Below are positions 16,376-23,087 of a DNA stretch of 64,000 nt, piece by piece. The stretch is taken from NCBI RefSeq assembly GCF_030732845.1, contig NZ_JASHKA010000009.1, forward strand, positions 186,001 through 250,000, written 5' to 3'. A model generated the notes under the pieces. The model had not been told where the DNA came from. It worked only from the letters and a program-made list of their open reading frames with translations, and ran no database searches. The translations under genes and the position numbers were made by a program. Position 1 is the first letter of the stretch. Each line of letters opens with the position of its first letter. This DNA comes from Roseibium sp. MMSF_3544. Lineage in GTDB: Bacteria > Pseudomonadota > Alphaproteobacteria > Rhizobiales > Stappiaceae.

Positions 16376-17866
16376 ATGAATCTGGCCCGCTACTGTCTGG
16401 CAGGTGCCGACACGGATCCGGAAAAGACCGCGTTGGAAGTTGTTGGTCCAGGTGGTGAGGTTCGTGAGGTCTGGACCTACGGACAACTCACCGAAACTGT
16501 CCTTTCCGTAGCGGCCGGTCTCAGGCAGGCTGGTCTAATGGCCGGCGATCGCGTTTTGCTGCGGATCGGCCACAGCAGCGATTTTCCGCTGATGTATTTC
16601 GGGGCCATTGCGGGCGGATTTGTGCCCATACCAACCTCCGATCAGCTGACTGCCACCGAAACGACCGGAATTCTTGCCGACAGCGGTGCAAAACTCGTGC
16701 TTCATGACGGGTCGACCACTTTGCCCGACAGCGACGCCGTGCCGTGTGTCGGACCGTCGGGACTTGCGGACCTGAAAAAAGTTGCACCAGAAGATTTCGC
16801 TGACACAAATCGGAACGACCCGGCTTACCTGATCTACACATCCGGAACCAGCGGAACGCCGAAAGGCGTCCTCCACGCGCATCGCGCGGCGTTGGCGCGC
16901 TTGCCGGCCCATACGGGCTGGATCGGATTGACCCGGGACGACCGGCTGCTTCATGCCGGTGCATTCAACTGGAGTTATACGCTGACGGTCGGGCTGATGG
17001 ACCCGTGGATCCGGGGCGCAACCAGTGTCATCTATGAAGGGCCGCGCGACCCCACCGTCTGGCCAGATATTCTGGAAACCAGCAGGGCGACCTTATTTGC
17101 GGCCGTCCCAAGTCTTTATCGCAGGCTGTTGAAATACGGAAACGTGACCAAGACGTCGTTTCCGCAATTGCGGCACGGCCTGACGGCAGGTGAAGGTCTG
17201 CCGGCTGAATTGTACCACCTCTGGAAGGACCAGACCGGGCGCGAGCTATATGAAGCGCTGGGCATGAGCGAAATCTCCACCTATCTCTCCAGCGGTCCGG
17301 ATGTTCCAGTGAAACCTGGCGCGACTGGCAAGCCGCAACCCGGCAGAAAAGTGGCGCTTCTTGACGAAAACGCCGATGGCGAGGTCTTTGCTCTGCCTGA
17401 GCAGGCCGGCTTGCTTTCAGTCCACCGCGACGAGCCGGGATTGATGCTCGGCTACTGGCAACGCCCGGAGGAGACGCAGGCAGCGTTCCGGGGCGACTGG
17501 TTTCTGACAGGCGATCGCATGCGCACCGACGCTGACGGATATTACTGGTACGAGGGACGCGCGGACGACCTGATGAATTCTTTCGGTTACCGTGTCGCTC
17601 CAGAGGAGGTCGAGCGGGTTCTTTCGGGGCATCCCGAGGTCCATGAAGTTGCCGTCACTGAAACGCAGGTGCGGCCGGGGGTCAGCCTGATCACAGCTTT
17701 CGTTGTGCCCCGTGACCCGGATGGTTTTGATACGGACGCACTTGCCGAACGAGCGGCAAGCTACCTTGCGGATTACAAACGCCCAAAGGCATACAAGGTG
17801 CTGGATCAACTCCCCCGCACACCGTCCGGCAAAATCCGCCGCAAGGATCTGAAGCACGCGGTTTAG
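16376..17866 (+). CDS. AMP-dependent acyl-CoA synthetase/ligase
   Basis: 496 residues of the ANL adenylating family. The P-loop LIYTSGTSGTPKG is at about 153-165, the Y-E-A-L-G-M-S-E motif near 292-299, and the FLTGDRM and YWYEGRADDLMNSFGYRVAPEEVE motifs (A7/A8) lie around 375-405. The catalytic lysine is in PRTPSGKIRRKDL at the C-terminus. Overall it looks like the benzoate-CoA-ligase-like branch, but the substrate cannot be assigned. It starts five bases after the dehydrogenase stop, so the two are probably co-transcribed. Confidence 0.92.
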   Translation: MNLARYCLAGADTDPEKTALEVVGPGGEVREVWTYGQLTETVLSVAAGLRQAGLMAGDRVLLRIGHSSDFPLMYFGAIAGGFVPIPTSDQLTATETTGILADSGAKLVLHDGSTTLPDSDAVPCVGPSGLADLKKVAPEDFADTNRNDPAYLIYTSGTSGTPKGVLHAHRAALARLPAHTGWIGLTRDDRLLHAGAFNWSYTLTVGLMDPWIRGATSVIYEGPRDPTVWPDILETSRATLFAAVPSLYRRLLKYGNVTKTSFPQLRHGLTAGEGLPAELYHLWKDQTGRELYEALGMSEISTYLSSGPDVPVKPGATGKPQPGRKVALLDENADGEVFALPEQAGLLSVHRDEPGLMLGYWQRPEETQAAFRGDWFLTGDRMRTDADGYYWYEGRADDLMNSFGYRVAPEEVERVLSGHPEVHEVAVTETQVRPGVSLITAFVVPRDPDGFDTDALAERAASYLADYKRPKAYKVLDQLPRTPSGKIRRKDLKHAV

Positions 17867-17911
17867 CGTCCGTAAGAAGACTCCAAGTTTTCTTTTTTGA
17901 GTAAGCCTTTG

Positions 17912-17926
17912 TTAACGCTTGCTTAA
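17912..17926 (+). promoter_or_regulatory. Perfect CtrA box (TTAA-N7-TTAA) before the motility-type small gene
   Basis: TTAA CGCTTGC TTAA, an exact match to the alphaproteobacterial CtrA consensus TTAA-N7-TTAA, 42 bases before the start codon of the YjfB-like gene. GCTAAC at 17937-17942 resembles the first part of the alphaproteobacterial -10 element GCTANAWC. Binding is predicted, not shown. Confidence 0.65.
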
Positions 17927-17967
17927 GGGCGAAGACGCTAACGTCTTCCGAGATCCGGGAGCCTGAA

Positions 17968-18171
17968 ATGGACAGCGTTGGAATTGCCAGCACATACGCC
18001 GCGACGACGCAGGCGCAGACAAGCCAGGCGCTTCAGTCTGAAATGCTGAAGATGGCTGCTCAACAGGACGCTGGACTTGTTGCGCTGCTTGAGGAAGGCG
18101 CGGCCAATCTCCAATCTGCGCAAGCAGCACCACCTCCGGGTCTGGGAACCAAGGTCGACGTCACGGCCTGA
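17968..18171 (+). CDS. Putative motility protein, YjfB-like family
   Basis: 67 residues, no signal peptide. It has an N-terminal MDSVGIAST, a Gln/Ala-rich helix through about 50 and a C-terminal tail PPGLGTKVDVTA. Length, helix and tail fit my memory of the YjfB-like putative motility family, whose members end in a similar LG..VDV sequence. GGGAG lies upstream of the ATG. A perfect CtrA box is 42 bases upstream, fitting flagellar or cell-cycle control. Two further small genes downstream end in the same tail pattern. Biochemical function is unknown. Confidence 0.75.
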   Translation: MDSVGIASTYAATTQAQTSQALQSEMLKMAAQQDAGLVALLEEGAANLQSAQAAPPPGLGTKVDVTA

Positions 18172-18359
18172 CCGGTTTTTCTTTAAAAGTCTCCATTCAG
18201 TCGCCTGCCTTACCGGTGGATGTACCGTCGTGCGGGCCAAAGGCGTTCCTGCGCCCGCCTGCCGGTCTGGCAGCGCGTTAGATATTATGTACTGAAAAAT
18301 CAGATACTTGAAGATTATCCATTACATTTTTAAATAAAAACTCTCGAATACATTAGCCG

Positions 18360-18420
18360 GACGTAGAGCAATCGTGAAGTTAATTGAGCGTATTTACACT
18401 TCAATTCACCTATCTACGTC
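18360..18420. promoter_or_regulatory. 61-base hairpin-forming sequence in AT-rich spacer
   Basis: GACGTAGA (18360-18367) and TCTACGTC (18413-18420) are perfect 8-base inverted arms. Inside them GTGAA (18374-18378) pairs with TTCAC (18405-18409) and TTGA (18384-18387) with TCAA (18401-18404), giving a nested stem with a side bulge. It sits in a markedly AT-rich 288-base spacer, 39 bases before the next start codon. It could be a leader structure, a small RNA or paired regulator sites; no T tract follows, so it is not an obvious terminator. Confidence 0.5.
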
Positions 18421-18459
18421 ACAATAACAATCAAGTCTTAGTGTGAATCTGAAGCGACG

Positions 18460-18720
18460 ATGTCTGAAGCAATAGCAAGTACATCATATCAGGTATTCCA
18501 GCCCTCGCTTGGAACACCGCGTACCGAGCAGGTCGCGGACCAGGTCAAGGAGTTGCGTGCCCGCCAGTCCGAAGCTGCCGCAGAAGCGGTCCAGCGTCAG
18601 GCTCAATTCAGTTCGCGCCGCGCCGAATTCCTGAGTGAGCAGGCACAAACGCTTGAAAACCGGGCACAGGCGCGCAGCACCGAGAACGGGCTAGGCAGCC
18701 GGTTGGATATCACGCTTTAG
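18460..18720 (+). CDS. Small helical protein with GLGxxLDIT tail
   Basis: 86 residues, not assigned to a named family. The middle (about 25-75) is a continuous charged, Gln/Ala/Arg-rich helix (VADQVKELRARQSEAAAEAV, then RRAEFLSEQAQTLENR). It ends NGLGSRLDITL, matching the tails of the flanking small genes (GLGTKVDVTA, GLGEAVDITV). The ribosome-binding site is weak (GAAGCG). It has no signal peptide. Being second of three tandem genes with the same terminus suggests a shared assembly or targeting role, which is inference. Confidence 0.72.
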   Translation: MSEAIASTSYQVFQPSLGTPRTEQVADQVKELRARQSEAAAEAVQRQAQFSSRRAEFLSEQAQTLENRAQARSTENGLGSRLDITL

Positions 18721-18757
18721 GCGCGCCTCCGGCAGGCGCCAAGGGAGATAAGCAGAC

Positions 18758-18964
18758 ATGACGAGTGTTACGGACAGTACTTCAGCATCCTACGACGTTG
18801 CGAAGATCCGCAATGAATTCGCGATCAATGCAGTCCGGGATCAGGCCGAACAAGAGCGCCAGGTCGCTGACAGGATCGAGGACGCCCAGGAAACCCGCGA
18901 AGAAGATCGCCGCGAAAGCCGCAAGATCCCGGGCCTCGGTGAAGCGGTCGACATCACCGTTTAG
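18758..18964 (+). CDS. Small charged helical protein with GLGxxVDIT tail
   Basis: 68 residues. A highly charged helical segment (about 20-55, rich in Glu, Asp and Arg) leads to the terminal IPGLGEAVDITV. The ATG at 18758 follows AAGGGAGATAAGCAGAC, a strong ribosome-binding region. It starts 37 bases after the preceding small gene and is probably co-transcribed with it. The C-terminal pattern GLG-x2-[VL]-D-[IV]-T-x-end is shared by all three genes of the cluster. No other domain is recognisable. Confidence 0.72.
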   Translation: MTSVTDSTSASYDVAKIRNEFAINAVRDQAEQERQVADRIEDAQETREEDRRESRKIPGLGEAVDITV

Positions 18965-19018
18965 TGGTTTCCGCGGACGGGATGTCGCAGAGTCCCAATC
19001 AATAATCTTTACCCGGAC

Positions 19019-19060
19019 CTCATCCTGAGGAAGCGCGCCTGCGCTATCTCGAAGGATGGG
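19019..19060 (+). repeat. Short intergenic palindromic repeat, copy 2 (forward)
   Basis: Forward copy of the CATCCTGAGG...CTCGAAGGATG element. It is paired with an inverted copy at 19084-19125, the two separated by 23 bases, so the pair can also form one larger hairpin. Confidence 0.8.
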
Positions 19061-19083
19061 CCGCTTGCCTCGGAGTATGCCGC

Positions 19084-19125
19084 CTATCCTTCGAGACGGA
19101 CCTGACGGTCCTCCTCAGGATGAAG
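19084..19125 (-). repeat. Short intergenic palindromic repeat, copy 3 (inverted)
   Basis: Reverse-orientation copy (TATCCTTCGAGACGG...CTCCTCAGGATGAAG). With 19019-19060 it makes an inverted pair between the small-protein cluster and the end of tlpA, possibly acting as a shared 3' structure. Confidence 0.8.
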
Positions 19126-19200
19126 CCGCTTTTTTTGCAGACCTCCCTTTGAAACTAGCCGTCCTGTCTGGTTCCGCCGGTGGGAGAGACCGGTTGCTGC

Positions 19201-19863
19201 TCACGCCCCGTCCTTGCCTCTTGCGCTTTGAATCAGTTTTTTCGCCTCGCCGGACGCCCATTCGGCAGGACCATACATCGTGCCGATTTCGCAGCCTTCC
19301 GGATCCAGGAGAATGGTTGTCGGTAGGCCGGTTGCCCGGCTGACTTTCCGCAGGTCCTGCAGCAGGTCGTTTGAGCTGTCCTGATAGAATGTCAGGTTGG
19401 TGACGTTTATTTCCTCCAGAAAGTCCTTGGGCTTTCCAGGGCCGCCGCGATCAAGACTGACCGCAACCACTTCGAAAGACTGGTCGCCCAGATCGGCCTG
19501 AAGCTGGTCGAGAGCAGGCATTTCCTTGCGGCAAGGGGCGCACCAGGTCGCCCACAGATTAAGCAGTACTGTCTTGTCCTTGAAATCTGCAAGCGTGATT
19601 GGTTCGCCATCAGGACCCTTGAATGAGAGTTCTGTCAGATCGAGCGGCTGGCTGGCCGGAATGAAGGCAGCCACCTCGCCTTTGGCGAAAGGTTTGGCGG
19701 ATGCGGCCGCGGTGAGTGCGGCAGAACAGCTTTGGGCACTGGCAATATTGCCATTCGGACCAGCGATCACGTATAGAGCCGCTACGGCGGCCACCGCGCC
19801 TGCGAGTCCTGCGGCAATCAGACCGCGTCTGGAGCTCTTTGAAGGTTCGGTCGGCTTATTCAT
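19201..19863 (-). CDS. tlpA: TlpA-type thiol:disulfide interchange protein
   Basis: 220 residues. An N-terminal membrane anchor (about 14-34) follows RR, and a periplasmic thioredoxin fold carries the active site [13 protein letters not shown] (C108, C111). The cis-Pro loop is in [12 protein letters not shown]. TlpA proteins reduce periplasmic disulfides, classically during cytochrome oxidase copper-site assembly. It diverges from argH, with 41 bases between the start codons, so the two promoters overlap. Confidence 0.92.
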   Translation of the reverse strand: MNKPTEPSKSSRRGLIAAGLAGAVAAVAALYVIAGPNGNIASAQSCSAALTAAASAKPFAKGEVAAFIPASQPLDLTELSFKGPDGEPITLADFKDKTVLLNLWATWCAPCRKEMPALDQLQADLGDQSFEVVAVSLDRGGPGKPKDFLEEINVTNLTFYQDSSNDLLQDLRKVSRATGLPTTILLDPEGCEIGTMYGPAEWASGEAKKLIQSARGKDGA

Positions 19864-19904
19864 TCGTTCACACCTCGCAAGGGGCGCCTCTTAAGGGACA
19901 GGAC

Positions 19905-21296
19905 ATGAGCAATCGCATGTGGGGAGGCCGGTTCGCTGAAGGACCGGACGCCATCATGGAGGAAATCAATGCCTCCATCGACTACGACCGAAAGCTATAT
20001 AGGCAAGACATCGATGGCTCGAAAGCCCATGTGCGCATGCTCGCTGAAAAAGAGATCGTCACGCGCGACGATGCCGACAAGATCGTCGGGGGTCTAGACA
20101 CAATTCTGTCAGAGATCGAAAAGGGCGACTTCAAGTTCTCCCGGGCTCTTGAAGACATTCACATGAATGTGGAAGCGCGCCTGGCGGAATTGATTGGTCC
20201 GGCTGCCGGGAGATTGCATACCGCACGCTCCAGAAACGATCAGGTGGCGACGGATTTCCGTCTTTGGGTGCGCGACACCCTGGACACATTGGACGATCAG
20301 CTCGGCGACCTGATGCAGGTGCTCTCGGAAAAGGCGGAGTTGCACGCATCCGACGTTATGCCCGGCTTCACGCATCTGCAGTCGGCTCAGCCAGTGACCT
20401 TCGGTCATCATCTTCTGGCATATGTTGAAATGTTTTCACGCGACCGCGGCCGGGTCCGCGATGCACGCAAACGCATGAACGAATGTCCTCTCGGCGCGGC
20501 AGCGCTTGCCGGAACCTCCTTTCCGATCGATCGGAAAATGACGGCACAGGCGCTCGGTTTTGACCGGCCGACCGCGAATTCGCTGGATGCTGTTTCCGAC
20601 CGGGATTTTGTGATCGAGGCGCTTTCGGCAGCTTCGCTGACGGCGATGCATCTCTCCCGTCTTGCCGAGGAAATCGTCGTCTGGTGCTCCGCCCAGTTCG
20701 GATTTGTCAAACTGTCGGACAAGTTCTCGACCGGCTCTTCCATCATGCCGCAGAAAAAGAACCCGGATGCGGCCGAGTTGGTGCGTGCCAAGACCGGGCG
20801 CATCTACGGATCGCTGCAGGCGCTTCTGGTGATGATGAAAGGGCTTCCGCTGGCGTATTCCAAGGACATGCAGGAGGACAAGGAACAGGCCTTTGACGGT
20901 CTTGCGAGCGTTTCCCTTGCGCTTGCGGCCATGACCGGAATGGTGCGCGATCTGGAGCCGGTGACAAAAGCGATGAAAAAGGCTGCCGGGTCGGGTTATT
21001 CCACTGCGACCGATCTCGCGGACTGGCTTGTGCGGGTGCTCGGCATGCCGTTTCGCGATGCACACCATGTAACCGGCCGCATTGTCGGCATTGCCGTTGA
21101 AAAGGGTATTGAGCTGCACAAGGTGCCACTTGAAGACATGCAAAAGGTCGATCCGAAAATCACTGACGAAGTGTTCTCGGTGCTGTCCGTGGACAAGTCG
21201 GTACGCAGCCGGACCAGTTACGGCGGGACGTCGCCTGTCAATGTCCGCAAACAGGCGCGGCGCTGGTTGAAGGATCTGGCAAAGGAAAGGGCCTGA
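19905..21296 (+). CDS. argH: Argininosuccinate lyase
   Basis: 463 residues from the ATG at 19905, with GGGACAGGA upstream. It starts [10 protein letters not shown] as in the family and has the fumarase-superfamily signature [18 protein letters not shown] with the catalytic serine loop. [16 protein letters not shown] (catalytic His) and the [17 protein letters not shown] segment are also present. It cleaves argininosuccinate to arginine and fumarate. The order argH, lptM, lysA is typical of alphaproteobacteria. The open frame continues upstream through the tlpA promoter, but no family member extends there. Confidence 0.97.
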   Translation: MSNRMWGGRFAEGPDAIMEEINASIDYDRKLYRQDIDGSKAHVRMLAEKEIVTRDDADKIVGGLDTILSEIEKGDFKFSRALEDIHMNVEARLAELIGPAAGRLHTARSRNDQVATDFRLWVRDTLDTLDDQLGDLMQVLSEKAELHASDVMPGFTHLQSAQPVTFGHHLLAYVEMFSRDRGRVRDARKRMNECPLGAAALAGTSFPIDRKMTAQALGFDRPTANSLDAVSDRDFVIEALSAASLTAMHLSRLAEEIVVWCSAQFGFVKLSDKFSTGSSIMPQKKNPDAAELVRAKTGRIYGSLQALLVMMKGLPLAYSKDMQEDKEQAFDGLASVSLALAAMTGMVRDLEPVTKAMKKAAGSGYSTATDLADWLVRVLGMPFRDAHHVTGRIVGIAVEKGIELHKVPLEDMQKVDPKITDEVFSVLSVDKSVRSRTSYGGTSPVNVRKQARRWLKDLAKERA

Positions 21297-21312
21297 GACC
21301 TCTAACTTGGCC

Positions 21313-21350
21313 TGACAGGCGCAACTGGCCTTGCCGAAATGCGCCTGTCA
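21313..21350. other. Strong hairpin between argH and lptM
   Basis: TGACAGGCGCA (21313-21323) and TGCGCCTGTCA (21340-21350) are perfect 11-base arms around a 16-base loop that itself contains GGC/GCC pairing. It lies 16 bases after the argH stop and 48 before lptM. No T tract follows, so it more likely sets mRNA stability or partial termination than full termination. Confidence 0.6.
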
Positions 21351-21398
21351 TGCGAGGAGAAGTCTTGAGAAACGAATTCCGAGAAGGGCAGCTTTCGA

Positions 21399-21608
21399 AT
21401 GACAACCCGCTTCAAGATTTTGGCGCTGATCGGCCTTTGCCTCAGCCTGACCCTGGCGGGCTGCGGGCGCAAGGGCGCCCTTGATGTTCCAGGAACCCCG
21501 GAAGCGGCTGAAACCGGCGCGGTCGATCCGGCCGATGCACCGCCGCCGCCCCAGCTTGAGCCGGAGAGCGAAAAAGAGTCCTTCTTCCTGGACTTCCTGA
21601 TCAACTGA
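21399..21608 (+). CDS. lptM: LptM-like small lipoprotein (YifL family)
   Basis: 69 residues with a signal sequence and lipobox LAGC, the mature protein beginning CGRKGALDVP. That is the hallmark of the LptM/YifL lipoproteins that help oxidise and assemble the LptD outer-membrane LPS translocon. The rest is an acidic, Pro-rich tail ending FFLDFLIN. Its place between argH and lysA is the usual one in Rhizobiales. The role in LPS export is taken from the enterobacterial homologue. Confidence 0.88.
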   Translation: MTTRFKILALIGLCLSLTLAGCGRKGALDVPGTPEAAETGAVDPADAPPPPQLEPESEKESFFLDFLIN

Positions 21609-21677
21609 GGTCATTGCGCACCCGGCCGGGGACGGCCCTTGGCCCAATGTTCACGCAATAGCTTTGCGAGGCACGTC

Positions 21678-22952
21678 TTGCATCACTTCGATTATAAAAA
21701 CGGCGCGCTTCATGCCGAAGATGTGGCGATCGAAACAATCGCGCGTGAAGTCGGTACGCCGTTTTACTGTTATTCAACCGCCACTCTGACGCGGCATTAT
21801 CAGGTGTTTTCGGGCGCCTTCGACGACATTCCGTCGCTGGTCTGCTATGCCATGAAAGCCAACTCCAACCAGGCGGTTCTGAAGACGCTGGCGCAGCTGG
21901 GCGCCGGCATGGATGTTGTTTCCGAAGGGGAATTGCGCCGCGCCCGTGCAGCCGGCGTGCCGGCGGACAAGATTGTTTTCTCAGGCGTCGGCAAAACCGA
22001 AGCCGAGCAGAAATACGCGCTCGAAGAGGACATTCTCTGCTTCAATGTGGAATCCGAGCCGGAACTGCATCAGCTCTCGCGCGTTGCAGGTGAGGTTGGC
22101 CGGTCCGCGCGGGTCTCCATGCGCATCAACCCGGATGTCGACGCCAAGACCCATGCCAAGATTGCCACGGGCAAGGCGGAGAACAAGTTCGGAATTCCCT
22201 GGCAGCGGGCAAAGGAAGTCTACGCGGAAGCTGCCAGACTGCCCGGGATCAAGGTAACCGGCATCGATATGCATATCGGGTCCCAGATCACGGAACTGGA
22301 GCCGTTCGACGATGCCTTCGCTCGGCTCGGTGACCTGATTTCCGAATTGCGCGCAGACGGCCACACAATCGATCACGTCGATCTCGGAGGCGGTCTCGGC
22401 ATTCCCTATGTCACGGATAATGACCCGCCACCGCATCCGGACGCCTATGCCGAAGTGGTCAAGAAGCACGTCCGTGAACTCGATTGCACGGTCATGTTTG
22501 AACCCGGACGGCTGATTGCGGGCAATGCGGGCATTCTGGTGACCGAGGTCATCTATGTGAAGGATGGGGCCGACAAGACATTCGTGATCGTGGACGGGGC
22601 GATGAACGACCTGATCCGCCCAACGCTTTATGAAGCCCACCACGAAGTGCGGCCTGTCACTGAGGAGAATGCCCAGTCGCAGCGAATCAAGGCGGATATT
22701 GTCGGTCCGGTCTGCGAAACCGGCGATTTTCTGGCGCAGGACCGGGACATGGCAAAAGTGCAAGCTGGGGATATGTTGGCGATCTACTCGGCCGGTGCCT
22801 ACGGCGCCGTTCAGTCGAGCACCTATAATTCCCGTCTCCTGGTGCCTGAAGTCCTCGTAAACGCTGATCAATTCGCCGTGGTGCGGCGCCGGCCTACCTA
22901 TGAGGAACTGCTGGAACTGGACGATATCCCGGACTGGCTCAACGCTTCGTGA
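21678..22952 (+). CDS. lysA: Diaminopimelate decarboxylase
   Basis: 424 residues from the TTG at 21678, chosen because GAGG lies about six bases upstream and the resulting MHHFDYKNGALHAEDV matches alphaproteobacterial LysA N-termini; an upstream TTG at 21639 would add 13 atypical residues. The PLP lysine is in VCYAMKANSNQ. The family motifs GSQI (within IDMHIGSQITEL), HVDLGGGLGIPY, MFEPGRLIAGNAG and CETGDFLAQDR are present. It makes L-lysine from meso-diaminopimelate. It is co-directional with argH and lptM. Confidence 0.96.
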   Translation: MHHFDYKNGALHAEDVAIETIAREVGTPFYCYSTATLTRHYQVFSGAFDDIPSLVCYAMKANSNQAVLKTLAQLGAGMDVVSEGELRRARAAGVPADKIVFSGVGKTEAEQKYALEEDILCFNVESEPELHQLSRVAGEVGRSARVSMRINPDVDAKTHAKIATGKAENKFGIPWQRAKEVYAEAARLPGIKVTGIDMHIGSQITELEPFDDAFARLGDLISELRADGHTIDHVDLGGGLGIPYVTDNDPPPHPDAYAEVVKKHVRELDCTVMFEPGRLIAGNAGILVTEVIYVKDGADKTFVIVDGAMNDLIRPTLYEAHHEVRPVTEENAQSQRIKADIVGPVCETGDFLAQDRDMAKVQAGDMLAIYSAGAYGAVQSSTYNSRLLVPEVLVNADQFAVVRRRPTYEELLELDDIPDWLNAS

Positions 22953-23087
22953 CGAAATCTGCGCCGAATTAGTTGGTCCAGACTGTTGCCGGATCGCCTT
23001 TGATGCCTCACCTTATGGGGTGGTGGGCCGATCCTGCAGCCAGTGCGCACCTTTGTGGCATCTGCGGGATATGAACCGGAGGTGCCT

